From Amycolatopsis camponoti (GTDB lineage: Bacteria; Actinomycetota; Actinomycetes; Mycobacteriales; Pseudonocardiaceae), in contig NZ_CABVGP010000001.1 in assembly GCF_902497555.1 (NCBI RefSeq), positions 4,196,501 through 4,260,500 of the forward strand: 64,000 nucleotides of DNA, read 5' to 3'. Below the pieces are notes generated by a model. That model ran no database searches. It saw nothing but the letters and a program-made list of their open reading frames with translations, and was not told where the DNA came from. Made by a program: the position numbers and the translations under genes. Within the stretch, counting starts at the first letter, position 1; each line of letters starts with the position of its first letter. Below, one piece after another: positions 45,532 through 54,537 of this stretch.

Positions 45532-46287
45532 GTGAGCACGCACACCGTCCGGCACGAGGGTGCCGAGCTGCGCTACGAGCTGCGGGGCGACGGCCCGCTC
45601 CTGCTGCTGATCGCCGGCCGCGGCGGCTACCGCGCCCGCTACGCCGAGCTCGCGTCGCGGCTCGCCGGCACGCACACGGTCCTCACCTACGACCGGCGCG
45701 GCCAGGGCAGCGACTTCGACATGGGCCAGCAGGCGCGCGACGCGGCCGCCGTCATCCGCGCCGCCCGCCCGGCGCGTCCCCGGGCGGCGGTGTTCGGCCA
45801 GGGCGCGGGCGGCTCGGTCGCGTTCGAGCTCGCCGCCCAGGTCCCCGACGTCGTGACCGAGCTGGTGGTCCACGAAGCCCCGGCGATCACCCTGCTGCCG
45901 GACGCGCCCAAGTGGCTGGCGCTCGCCCGCCGGGTCCGGGCCACCCACGAGCAAGAGGGCCTCGGCGCGGCGCTGGCCCTGGCCGGCCTGTCCCCGGCCG
46001 ACTTCCCGGACACCGCGGCCGCCGAGCTGTTCCTGACCCGCGAGTTCCCGGCGGTGGTCCTGCACACCCCCGACCTCGACACGGTCCGCCGCACGGGCAT
46101 CCCGGTGGTCACGGCGGCGGGGGAGACCAGCCGCGACACGTGCCTGGAGCAGTCGGCCCGGATCCAGGCGGAACACCTCGCGTGCCAGTACACGAAGTTC
46201 CCGGGTGGCCACCAGGGCTTCGAGTCCGACGCGGACGCCTTCGCCCCGGCACTGGGCACGACACTGGCCCGGCTCCGCCGCCTCTGA
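45532..46287 (+). CDS. Alpha/beta-hydrolase-fold protein lacking the nucleophile
   Basis: A 251-residue alpha/beta-hydrolase: LRYELRGDGPLLLLIAGRGG, LTYDRRGQGSDF, elbow VFGQGAGGSV (about residues 87-96), AAGETSRDTC and the C-terminal His in FPGGHQGFES. The nucleophile position is Gly91 (codon GGC), not Ser, Asp or Cys; the normal elbow GxSxG is here GQGAGG. The protein may be catalytically inactive, or use a different mechanism. GTG 45532 follows GGAGGTGCCC. It lies between the two GH92 genes, with 58 bases separating it from the divergent cytoplasmic mannosidase. Confidence 0.85.
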   Translation: MSTHTVRHEGAELRYELRGDGPLLLLIAGRGGYRARYAELASRLAGTHTVLTYDRRGQGSDFDMGQQARDAAAVIRAARPARPRAAVFGQGAGGSVAFELAAQVPDVVTELVVHEAPAITLLPDAPKWLALARRVRATHEQEGLGAALALAGLSPADFPDTAAAELFLTREFPAVVLHTPDLDTVRRTGIPVVTAAGETSRDTCLEQSARIQAEHLACQYTKFPGGHQGFESDADAFAPALGTTLARLRRL

Positions 46288-46298
46288 CCGGCCCTCCA

Positions 46299-46340
46299 GG
46301 TACGCGAACCGACTGTCTGGGTACGCGAGCCGGCTGTCTG
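46299..46340. repeat. Two tandem copies of a 21-bp unit
   Basis: Positions 46299-46319 and 46320-46340 are two head-to-tail copies with two differences (GGTACGCGAACCGAC versus GGTACGCGAGCCGGC, each followed by TGTCTG). They lie in the convergent gap after the hydrolase stop. Confidence 0.7.
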
Positions 46341-46410
46341 GGCGGCTGCCGAACTGCCAGCGGTGCACGGGAGCCGCCCGGGCGGTGTTGCGCCGCCACC
46401 GTGAACGCAG

Positions 46411-46447
46411 GGAGGCCCTCCCCGCCGAACCGGCGAGGAGGGCCTCC
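46411..46447. terminator. Bidirectional terminator between hydrolase and secreted GH92 genes
   Basis: A 16-base stem (46411-46426 with 46432-46447; one mismatch) around a five-base loop, core GGAGGCCCTCC with AGGAGGGCCTCC. It sits 14 bases after the secreted GH92 stop and is convergent with the hydrolase gene. No strong U-run, as usual in this GC range. Confidence 0.75.
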
Positions 46448-46461
46448 GCTGAACCCCGGGA

Positions 46462-49400
46462 CTAGATCTTCGCGCACTGCCCCGCGGACGGGCCGCGGAC
46501 GGTGTTCGGCAGGTCGTAGTCCGTCGGCGCCGGCGAGTTGGCCGCGCAGGCCAGCGGGCCGCCGATGGTGCTCGACGTCAGCACCGGCCCGTGGTTGCCG
46601 GTCAGCGCGACCGGGCCACCCACCTGGGTCAGCTCGATCGACACCGGCCCGGTCGCCCCGGTGATCGCCACCGGGCCACCGACCTTCGTGCGGTTCAGCA
46701 CGACCTGGGCGGCGCCGGTCGCCGCCAGCGGGCCCTTGATCTCACCGCCCCGGACCACCAGCGACGCGCCGGGAGCGACGGTCACCGGTCCCGACACCGT
46801 CGCGTCCTGCAGGCACACCGTCCCGCTCGACACGGTGAGCGGCCCGGACGACGCGCCGGTGATCGTGCGAGTGCAGGAGGCGTCCGGCTTGCCCAGCAGC
46901 TCGAACTCGGCCAGCTGCGCCGGGGCGCCGGTGCTGGTCGCGGTCACTTCGAGCTTGTAGTAGGCGTAGTGCGCCGGGTTGGCCACCTTGAACGCGCGGG
47001 TCTGCTGCCGCCAGCTGAACGCCTGGTTCGCCTGCTGGTCGGCCACCGCCCAGGTCTTGCCGTCGTAGGAGCCCTTCAGCGTCCAGCTCTTCGGGTCGCC
47101 CGCACCGGTCTGGGACGTCAGCGTGTAGTGCGTGACGGCCTCGTCGGTGTTGTCGAGCTGGTACTGCAGGGCGCCGGTGACGGCGGCCTGGGTGCGCGAG
47201 GTGTTGTCGAGCAGCGCGTCCACGTTGGAACCGTCCGAAGTGGACAGCGTGCCCCTGCCGGCGCCGGTCTCGTCGTGCAGTGGCGTCGGAACGGCGTTGT
47301 CCTTGGTGATGGACGTCGGCGCGTCGTTCGGGCCGGTACCCCACTTCGAGGGGTTCGGGCCCATGTCGAAGTCGATGACCCCGCCGCGAGCGATGACGTC
47401 CTGCGGCAGCGACGTCGAGGAGTACGCCTTGCCGTTGACCTTCACACCCTGGACGTAGACGTTCTTCGCGTTGTTCTTCGGCGCGTTGATCACCAGGTTC
47501 TTGCCGCCGGCCAGGTGGATCGTGGCCTTCTTGAACAGCGGCGACCCGATCGCGTAGTTCGGGCTGCCCATCTGCAGCGGGTAGAAGCCCAGCGCGCTGA
47601 AGATGTACCACGCGGACATCTCGCCGTTGTCCTCGTCGCCCGCGTAGCCCTGCCCGATCTCGGCGCCGTTGTAGAGCCGCGACAGCGCTTCACGGACCTT
47701 CGCCTGGGTCTTCGACGGCTGACCCGCGTAGTCGTACATGTAGAGCAGGTGGTGCGCCGGCTGGTTGGAGTGGCCGTACTGGCCCATCCGCACGTCCCGC
47801 GCCTCCCGCATCTCGTGGATCACGCCCCCGTAGGAACCCGGGTAGTTGGCGGTCTCCTGGTCGGCGAAGAACTGGTCCAGCTTGTTCGCCAGGCCCGCCT
47901 GACCGCCGTAGAGGTTGGCCAGGCCCTTGCCGTCCTGCGGCACGGTGAACGCCATGCCCCAGCCGTCGGTCTCGGTGTAGTCCCCGCCCCACGAGCGCGG
48001 GTCGTACTGGTCCTTGGTCTTGGTGAACTTGCCGCTCGCGTCCTTGCCCTGGAAGAACCCGGTGCTCGGGTCGAACAGGTTCACGTACTGCTGGGCGCGG
48101 CTGGTGAAGTACTCGTAGTTCTCCTGGTACTCCGCCTTGCGCGGGTCGTTCGGCGCGGCTTCGTCGGCCAGCTTCTTCGACAGGTTGGCGATGCCGAAGT
48201 CGTTGACGTAGCCCTCGATCGCCCACGAGAAGCCCTCGCTGGCGGTGTTGGGCGTGTAGCCGAGGAAGATGCCCTGGTCCAGGCCCTTGCGGCCGACCGC
48301 CGAGTTCGGCGGGGTGACCGTGGCGTTCTTCAGCGCCGCGTCATAAGCCGACTTCACGTCGAAGTTCTTGACGCCCTTGAGGTAGGCGTCGGCGAACGCG
48401 ACGTCGGAGCTGGTGCCGGTCATCAGGTCCGCGTAGCCGGGGGAGGACCAGCGCGCGATCCAGCCGCCGTCGCGGTACTGCTGCACGAACCCGTCGACCA
48501 TCTTCCCGGCCATGTCCGGCGTGAGCAGCGAGTACGCCGGCCACGTCGTGCGGTAGGTGTCCCAGAAGCCGTTGTTGACGTACATCTGGCCGTCGACCAC
48601 CTTCGACCCGGTCTGGGTCACGGTGTCCGCGCCGGTCTTGGGCGACACGGGGCTCGCGTACTTGTACGCGGGCTTGTCGGCGGTGCCGGTGTTCTCGAAC
48701 TGCGAGTTCGGGTAGAGGAACAGCCGGTAGAGGTTCGAGTAGAGCGTCGTGAGCTGGTCCTTCGACGCGCCCTCGACCTCGATCACCTTCAGCTGGTCGT
48801 CCCACGCCTTCTGCGCCGCGTCGCGCACGGTGTCGAAGGTCGCGGCCGGGGCGATCTCCTGGGCGAGGTTCTTCTTCGCCTGGTCGACGCTGATCAGCGA
48901 CGTCGCGATCCGCATGTTCACGGTCTTGTCGGCGCCCGCGTCGAACCGCAGGTAGCCGGTGACGTTGTCGCGGCCCTGGCCGGTCAGCTTGCCCCCGGCG
49001 GTGACGGGCTTGTCGAACGTCGCGTAGACGAACATCCGGCCCGCCCCGGCGTACACGTTGGTCTCGGTGTAGCCCGAGAGCGTCCCGTTGGCCGGGTCGA
49101 GGGTGAGCCCCGCGGAGTTGTTGACGCTGTCGAAGATCAGGCTCGAGTCCGCGCCCGGGAACGAGAACTTCATCATCGCCGCGTGGTCGGTCGGCGCGAT
49201 CTCGGTCTTGATCCCGTTCTCGAACTGGACGCCGTAGTAGTGCGCCCGCGCGACCTCGTCGCTGTGCTTGAACGGCAGCGCCCGCTTGTCGCGGTTGGCG
49301 TCGGGCACCCCGGCGGCCGCGGACGGCATCACCTGGAACGCCTGCCGGTCGCCCATCCACGGGCTCGGCTCGTGGCTCACGCTGAACGCCTGCAGCTGCG

Positions 49401-50772
49401 GGAGGTTCTGCGCGTTGTTCTGGGTGCTGTAGTTGTAGAGCCAGCTGCCCGAGCCGGCGTCGGTGACCGGGGTCCAGAAGTTGAACCCGTGCGGCACCGC
49501 CGTCGCCGGGAAGTTGTTGCCCCGGGAGAAGGTGCTGTTGGCCATCGTGCCCCGGGTGGTGACCACGTTGTCGCTCGGGCGGGTGCTCGCGGGCGGCGTC
49601 GGGGTCGCCGACACCTTCACGTCGTCGAGCCAGCCCTGCAGCGAGCCCGGGCCGTTCGGGTTGTCGTAGCCGACGAGGATCCGGTCGATCGTCTTGCCCT
49701 TGGCGACCTGCCCGATCGCCGAGCGCACCAGGTTCCACTGGTTGGCGTAGAGCACCTTCGAGGCGCCCTGGCCTTCCGGGGTCAGCGGGAAGCCGTACTG
49801 GTCGGTCGCGCCGAGGTTGCGCAGGTAGGTGCCGTCGGTGAAGGCGAGGTCGATCGCGACGTTGGTGCTGGGGTACTTCAGGTCGCCGGTGATGAACTGC
49901 GGCTGCACCTTGTACGAGAGCTCGGTCGACGCCACGACCGGCACGTTCACGTCGAAGATCTTGTTGTACGACCAGCCGTGGCCGGCCTCGGTCTGGCTGC
50001 CCGAGTAGCGGAACGCCTTCATCCCGGTGAAACCGACGCGGTTCTTGTTCGTATACCCGCTCGTCGGGCCGGAGTCGGTGAAGCTGCGCATGTTCGGCAG
50101 CGGCGGCGGCGCCGGGTCGTCGTTGGCCAGCAGCAGCTCCGAGACCTGCAGGATCGGGCCGCCGTTGTTGCGCGTGACGTCGAGCCGGTAGTACTTGTAC
50201 GCGGCGCTCGGCGCGGCCAGCTTGTAGTCCTTCTGCTGGAACCGCGCGGTGAACGCCTGGTCGGTCTGCTTGTCCAGGTCCGTCCACGCGCTCGCGTCGT
50301 TCGAGCCCTGCAGCGTCCAGTCCTTGGGGTCGCGCTCGTCGAAGTCGTTGGCCGAGGAGATCGCGTAGTGGGTGATCGACGTCGGCTCCGACAGCGTGAC
50401 CTGCGCCCACGCCGTCGGGTCCCAGGACAGCCACTTCGTGTCGGTGGTGCCGTCGAAGAGGTTCGACACCACTTCGCCGCCGTCGGTGTTCTCGCTGCTG
50501 GCGCTGCTCTCGGTGACCTTGCCGCGGATGTCACCGGGGATCGCGGTGCCGTTCGCGCCGTTCACGCCGAAGGCGCGCGGCTTGCCGGCGGCGTCCGTGT
50601 CGACGGTGTCGGTCCACGTCGGCTGGACGTCACCCGGCTCGAAGGAGGACGAGAAATCGGCGGGGAGGGCTTCTTCGGCCGCGGACGCCGTCGCGGGGAG
50701 GGCGACCAGGCCGGCGGCGACCACGGCGGCGGTCACCAGGAAAGCGACCGGCGGTCTGGCGCTTCGGGGCAT
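46462..50772 (-). CDS. Large secreted GH92 alpha-mannosidase with F5/8 domains and C-terminal repeats
   Basis: The 1436-residue protein has a Sec signal (residues about 1-31, ending ATASAAEE) and then an F5/8-like domain (about 70-200). A jelly-roll region and the GH92 core (RGNNFPATAVPHGFNFWTPV, GTSSDVAFADAYLKGV, SNQPAHHLLYMYDYAG, GYAGDEDNGEMSAWYIF) follow, with a second F5/8-like domain after that. The last 128 residues are repeats of about 19 residues opening with Gly-Pro-Leu/Val (GGPVAITG, GGPVALTG, GGPLACAA). Of two adjacent ATGs the second (50772) fits the GGAG spacing. It removes alpha-mannose from extracellular glycans. Divergent from the tannase/feruloyl esterase gene. Confidence 0.93.
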   Translation of the reverse strand: MPRSARPPVAFLVTAAVVAAGLVALPATASAAEEALPADFSSSFEPGDVQPTWTDTVDTDAAGKPRAFGVNGANGTAIPGDIRGKVTESSASSENTDGGEVVSNLFDGTTDTKWLSWDPTAWAQVTLSEPTSITHYAISSANDFDERDPKDWTLQGSNDASAWTDLDKQTDQAFTARFQQKDYKLAAPSAAYKYYRLDVTRNNGGPILQVSELLLANDDPAPPPLPNMRSFTDSGPTSGYTNKNRVGFTGMKAFRYSGSQTEAGHGWSYNKIFDVNVPVVASTELSYKVQPQFITGDLKYPSTNVAIDLAFTDGTYLRNLGATDQYGFPLTPEGQGASKVLYANQWNLVRSAIGQVAKGKTIDRILVGYDNPNGPGSLQGWLDDVKVSATPTPPASTRPSDNVVTTRGTMANSTFSRGNNFPATAVPHGFNFWTPVTDAGSGSWLYNYSTQNNAQNLPQLQAFSVSHEPSPWMGDRQAFQVMPSAAAGVPDANRDKRALPFKHSDEVARAHYYGVQFENGIKTEIAPTDHAAMMKFSFPGADSSLIFDSVNNSAGLTLDPANGTLSGYTETNVYAGAGRMFVYATFDKPVTAGGKLTGQGRDNVTGYLRFDAGADKTVNMRIATSLISVDQAKKNLAQEIAPAATFDTVRDAAQKAWDDQLKVIEVEGASKDQLTTLYSNLYRLFLYPNSQFENTGTADKPAYKYASPVSPKTGADTVTQTGSKVVDGQMYVNNGFWDTYRTTWPAYSLLTPDMAGKMVDGFVQQYRDGGWIARWSSPGYADLMTGTSSDVAFADAYLKGVKNFDVKSAYDAALKNATVTPPNSAVGRKGLDQGIFLGYTPNTASEGFSWAIEGYVNDFGIANLSKKLADEAAPNDPRKAEYQENYEYFTSRAQQYVNLFDPSTGFFQGKDASGKFTKTKDQYDPRSWGGDYTETDGWGMAFTVPQDGKGLANLYGGQAGLANKLDQFFADQETANYPGSYGGVIHEMREARDVRMGQYGHSNQPAHHLLYMYDYAGQPSKTQAKVREALSRLYNGAEIGQGYAGDEDNGEMSAWYIFSALGFYPLQMGSPNYAIGSPLFKKATIHLAGGKNLVINAPKNNAKNVYVQGVKVNGKAYSSTSLPQDVIARGGVIDFDMGPNPSKWGTGPNDAPTSITKDNAVPTPLHDETGAGRGTLSTSDGSNVDALLDNTSRTQAAVTGALQYQLDNTDEAVTHYTLTSQTGAGDPKSWTLKGSYDGKTWAVADQQANQAFSWRQQTRAFKVANPAHYAYYKLEVTATSTGAPAQLAEFELLGKPDASCTRTITGASSGPLTVSSGTVCLQDATVSGPVTVAPGASLVVRGGEIKGPLAATGAAQVVLNRTKVGGPVAITGATGPVSIELTQVGGPVALTGNHGPVLTSSTIGGPLACAANSPAPTDYDLPNTVRGPSAGQCAKI

Positions 50773-50921
50773 CATTGCTCCAAGCTCTGGAGGGATGAAC
50801 AAGGGCACCGCGCGGGCGGGACCCAGCGGCGCCCAGGAAGACAAACGCGCGGGTGACATCGATGTCAAGACCGGTCGGCAAACCTGGCCAGAACTGGACA
50901 ACCGAGGGGAACTCCCAACCC

Positions 50922-52553
50922 ATGAGAACAGTCCGGATCTTCACCGCCGTCGTCACATTGACCCTCGCCACCGCGGGTTTCACCCCGGTGGCCGCCACCG
51001 CTGCGCCGGACTCCACCGTCCGGCCCACCACCGCCTGCGGCGACTTGGTCCGCGGGTTCGCCCTCCCGGGCGCCGCCACGCACGTCACCTCGGCGGCCGT
51101 CGTCGCCGCGACCGCCACCGACCCCGAGTACTGCGGCGTGCGGGGTTACGTCGAGCCCGCTGTCCGCTTCGACCTTCGGCTGCCCACCAAGACCTACGCC
51201 GGCCGCTACCTGCAGTACGGCTGCGGCGGCTTCTGCGGCATCGTCAACCCGCCCGCCTTCGCCGACTGCGACCTGCCCCACGGTGGCGACGTCGCGGTCG
51301 CCGCCACCGACGACGGCCACGTCGGCACGACCCCGGCCGTCGTCGACGACGGCAGCTGGGGTCAGCACGACCAGGCCGCGCGCGACGACTTCGAGTTCCG
51401 CGCACCCCACGTCGTCTCGCGCGCCTCGAAGGCGATCATCCGGGCGTTCTACGGCGCCCCGCCGAAGAAGTCCTACTTCACCGGCTGCTCCGACGGCGGC
51501 CGCGAAGGCCTCCTGCTGGCCCAGCGCTACCCGGCCGACTTCGACGGCATCGTCGCCGGCGCCCCCGCCGGGTACTGGGGACCGCTGCTCGGCGTTTACC
51601 AGACGTGGCTCGCGCGCGTGAACACCGCCGCCGACGGCAGCCCCGTGCTCACCGCCGCGAAGCTGCCCGCCCTGCACGCCGCCGTCCTCGCCGCCTGCGA
51701 CCGCCTCGACGGGCTCACCGACGGCCAGCTCGACGACCCGCGCGCCTGCCACTTCGACCCGGCGAAACTGACCTGCACCGGCCCGGACACCCCGGCCTGC
51801 CTGACCCCCGCGCAGGTCGGCGTCGTCCGCAAGCTCTACGCACCGCCCACCGACGCCCACGGCACGCTGCTCTACCCCGGCGGCCAGCAGCCCGGGTCGG
51901 AGCTGTCGTGGGCCGGGTGGATCATCGGCGTGCCCGAGACCGGCGGCGTCTCCTTCGCCCGCAGCCTCGCCGACAACTACCTCAAGTACCTCGGCTACCC
52001 GATCGGCGCCCCGGCGTCGAAGGTCGACGACTTCGCCTTCACCAAGCGCGAGTTCGACCGGCTCACCCCGGTCGGCGTCCGGTACGACGCGATGAGCCTC
52101 GACCTGTCGGCGTTCCAGCGCCGCGGCGGAAAGCTCGTGCTGTGGCACGGCTGGGCCGACGAGGCCATCCCGCCGGCCGGCACGCTCGACTACTACCAGC
52201 GGCTCACCCGCGGCCACGCCCAGGACTTCGCGCGGCTGTTCATGGTCCCGTCGCTCTACCACTGCGGCGGCGGCACGACGCTCACCGAGTTCGACCCGCT
52301 GAAGGAGCTGGTCGCCTGGGTCGAACGCGGCACCACGCCCACGAAGGTGACCGCGACCGGCCGCGACGCCGCCGGGAACGTCACCCGCACCCGCCCGGTG
52401 TTCACCTACCCGCAGCGCGCGGTCTACGACGGCAGCGGCAGCGTCGACGACGCGGCCAACTTCCGCCCGGCTCCGCCCGCCTCGCCGGTCCGGGACGTCG
52501 TCGACTGGGCCGGCAACGGGCTGTACGCGATCCCGGGGCCGGTGGCCCGGTAA
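50922..52553 (+). CDS. Secreted tannase/feruloyl esterase family protein
   Basis: A 543-residue secreted protein: Sec signal (residues 1-29), then a tannase-fold catalytic domain. FTGCSDGGREG places Cys189 next to nucleophile Ser190, and LYHCGGG places His447 next to Cys448. This is the CS-D-HC disulfide-braced triad of tannases, feruloyl esterases and MHETases; the acid lies in WADEAIPPAG. It releases phenolic acids from plant ester bonds. ATG 50922 is preceded by GAGGGG at a long spacing. It lies divergent from the secreted GH92 gene by 149 bases. Confidence 0.92.
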   Translation: MRTVRIFTAVVTLTLATAGFTPVAATAAPDSTVRPTTACGDLVRGFALPGAATHVTSAAVVAATATDPEYCGVRGYVEPAVRFDLRLPTKTYAGRYLQYGCGGFCGIVNPPAFADCDLPHGGDVAVAATDDGHVGTTPAVVDDGSWGQHDQAARDDFEFRAPHVVSRASKAIIRAFYGAPPKKSYFTGCSDGGREGLLLAQRYPADFDGIVAGAPAGYWGPLLGVYQTWLARVNTAADGSPVLTAAKLPALHAAVLAACDRLDGLTDGQLDDPRACHFDPAKLTCTGPDTPACLTPAQVGVVRKLYAPPTDAHGTLLYPGGQQPGSELSWAGWIIGVPETGGVSFARSLADNYLKYLGYPIGAPASKVDDFAFTKREFDRLTPVGVRYDAMSLDLSAFQRRGGKLVLWHGWADEAIPPAGTLDYYQRLTRGHAQDFARLFMVPSLYHCGGGTTLTEFDPLKELVAWVERGTTPTKVTATGRDAAGNVTRTRPVFTYPQRAVYDGSGSVDDAANFRPAPPASPVRDVVDWAGNGLYAIPGPVAR

Positions 52554-52594
52554 ACCGGTCACGCGGGTCCGGCGTCGTCGCTAAGGTCACGATC

Positions 52595-53233
52595 ATGACG
52601 ACGCCGGACCCCGCCGACCGAGTACTTTCCCGCGCCTCCCTCGCCGAGGGTGACCCCACCCGGTGGTTCGACGAGCTCTACACCGCCGCCGCCCGCGGCG
52701 AGGCCGAGGTGCCGTGGTCCCGCGGCACGCCCAACACCGATCTGGCCGCCTGGACGCCTCCTGGTGAAGGCCGCCGGGCGCTGGTGGTGGGCAGTGCCCT
52801 GGGCGACGACTCGGAACTGCTGGCTTCGGCGGGCTGGGCGGTGACGGGCTTCGACGTCGCCCCGACGGCGGTCGAAGCCGCCCGCGCCCGGTTCCCGGAG
52901 TCCGCGGTGGACTACGTGGTGGCGGACCTGCTGAAGCCGCCGGGGGAGTGGCACCAGGCGTTCGACCTGGTCGTGGAGATCATGAACATCCAGGCGATGC
53001 CCCGAGACTTCCGCCCCGCGGCGCTGAGGTCCCTGGCCGGGTTCCTCGCGCCCGGCGGCACGCTGATCGTGTCCGAGGTCGCGGAGGAGAACTTCGACAT
53101 GGCGACGTGGGTGAGCCCACCGTGGCCGTTCAGCCGCGAAGAGGTCGAGTCGGCCGCCCAGGACGGCGTCAAGCTGGTCACCCTGGAGCGCATCCGTGAC
53201 GGCGCCCGCCACTGGGCCGAGTTCACTCGCTGA
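52595..53233 (+). CDS. SAM-dependent methyltransferase (class I, TPMT-like)
   Basis: A 212-residue class I methyltransferase: the SAM-binding motif ALVVGSALGDDSELLAS, acidic motif VTGFDVAPTAVEAA and post-motif FDLVVEIMNIQAMP, with the sequence WFDELYTAAARGEAEVPWSR upstream as in TPMT-like enzymes. ATG 52595 follows AAGGTCACGATC. It ends 14 bases before the convergent M20 peptidase gene. Substrate unknown; this group methylates small electrophilic or thiol compounds. Confidence 0.88.
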   Translation: MTTPDPADRVLSRASLAEGDPTRWFDELYTAAARGEAEVPWSRGTPNTDLAAWTPPGEGRRALVVGSALGDDSELLASAGWAVTGFDVAPTAVEAARARFPESAVDYVVADLLKPPGEWHQAFDLVVEIMNIQAMPRDFRPAALRSLAGFLAPGGTLIVSEVAEENFDMATWVSPPWPFSREEVESAAQDGVKLVTLERIRDGARHWAEFTR

Positions 53234-53247
53234 CACCGCCCCTCAGT

Positions 53248-54537
53248 TCAGCAGTCCGCGAGGAACCTCGACAGCACACGGGTCCCGAAGCGCAGGCCCT
53301 CGACCGGGACCCGCTCGTCCACCCCGTGCGCCATCGCCCGGTACGGGAAGCCCTTCGGCAGCCACAGCGGAGCGAACCCGTAGTTCACGATCCCCAGCTG
53401 CGCGAACGCCTTCGCGTCCGTCCCACCGCCCAGGCAGTACGGCACCACCACCGCCTCGGGGTCCTCCGCGCGCAGAGCGGCGGCCATCGCGGAGAACCAC
53501 GGCGAGTCCACCGGCGCCTGCACCGGCGGCTGGTGCGCGACGAACTCCCGCGTCACGCCCTCGCCGAGCAACCCGTCCAGCACCGCGAACAGCTCGTCCT
53601 CGGTGCCCGGCAGCACCCGCACGTCCACCTGCGCGGTCGCCGTCGACGGGATCACGTTCACCTTGTACCCCGCGTCCAGCATCGTCGGAGTGGTGCTGTT
53701 GCGGACCGTCGGCACCACCAGCGAACCGGCCGGGCCCAGCGCGGCCACCGTAGCGTCCACATCGGAAAAGTCCGCCGGGACACCCAACGCCGTGCCCGTC
53801 CGCTCCAGGAACGCCCGCACCGCCGGGGTCAGCGTCACCGGCCAGCGGTGCGCGGCGATCCGGTGCAGCGCGCCCACCAACCGGGTGACGGCGTTCTCGT
53901 CGTTGGGCCGCGACCCGTGCCCGGCCCGGCCCCGCGCGGTCAGGCGCAGGTGCGCGGTCCCGCGCTCGGCCGTCCCGACCGGGTAGAGGTGCACGTCGCG
54001 GCCGTCGGCCGCCGGCACGTGGTAGGTGTAGCCGCCCGACTCGCTGATGGCGGCTTCGCAGCCTTCGAACAGCTCCGGGTGCGAGGCGACCAGCCAGTGC
54101 GCGCCCCACTCGCCGCGGTCCTCCTCGTCGGCGACGAACGCCAGCACCAGCTCACGCCGCGGCCGCAGCCCGCCGGCCAGCGCGGCGAGCACCATCGCCA
54201 CGAAGTCCTTCATGTCGGTCGCGCCGCGGCCCCACAGGTAGCCGTCGCGGACCTCGCCGGAGAACGGGTCCACCGACCAGTCCGCGGCGTCCGCCGGCAC
54301 GACGTCCAGGTGACCCTGCACCAGCAGCGCGGGCAGCGACGGATCGGTCCCGGGCACGCGCGCGACCACGCTGGCCCGGCCGGGTGCGGCCTCGAGGATC
54401 TTCGACGGGATGCCGAGCGCGTCCAGGAACGCCGCCACGTACTCCGCGGCCGGGCGCTCCGGGTTGGCGTCGTTGTTCCCGCGGTTGGTCGTGTCGAACC
54501 GGATCAGGTCCGCGCACAGCTCGATGACGTCAGCCAT
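53248..54537 (-). CDS. M20-family zinc peptidase (paralogue of 23725-25047)
   Basis: A 429-residue M20 peptidase with HGHLDVV, bridging Asp in GRGATDMKD, and the Asp-Glu-Glu triplet in FVADEEDRGEWGAH. Large blocks are shared with the first M20 peptidase of the window (for example VPADAADWSVDPFSG and GGGTDAKAFAQLGIVN). It overlaps the D-aminopeptidase gene by eight bases, so both are expressed together, divergent from a dipeptide ABC importer. A role in hydrolysing imported peptides is likely; whether these are murein peptides is inference. Confidence 0.9.
   Translation of the reverse strand: MADVIELCADLIRFDTTNRGNNDANPERPAAEYVAAFLDALGIPSKILEAAPGRASVVARVPGTDPSLPALLVQGHLDVVPADAADWSVDPFSGEVRDGYLWGRGATDMKDFVAMVLAALAGGLRPRRELVLAFVADEEDRGEWGAHWLVASHPELFEGCEAAISESGGYTYHVPAADGRDVHLYPVGTAERGTAHLRLTARGRAGHGSRPNDENAVTRLVGALHRIAAHRWPVTLTPAVRAFLERTGTALGVPADFSDVDATVAALGPAGSLVVPTVRNSTTPTMLDAGYKVNVIPSTATAQVDVRVLPGTEDELFAVLDGLLGEGVTREFVAHQPPVQAPVDSPWFSAMAAALRAEDPEAVVVPYCLGGGTDAKAFAQLGIVNYGFAPLWLPKGFPYRAMAHGVDERVPVEGLRFGTRVLSRFLADC

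Noticed and set aside
46591..50856. A very long open frame on the plus strand opposite the secreted GH92 gene
   Set aside because: It is the antisense of a strongly supported GH92 gene; composition bias of GC-rich codons keeps the opposite frame open. It has no RBS and no recognisable domain.
50865..52562. Long minus-strand frame opposite the tannase/feruloyl esterase gene
   Set aside because: Shadow; the plus-strand gene has a signal peptide and intact CS/HC motif.
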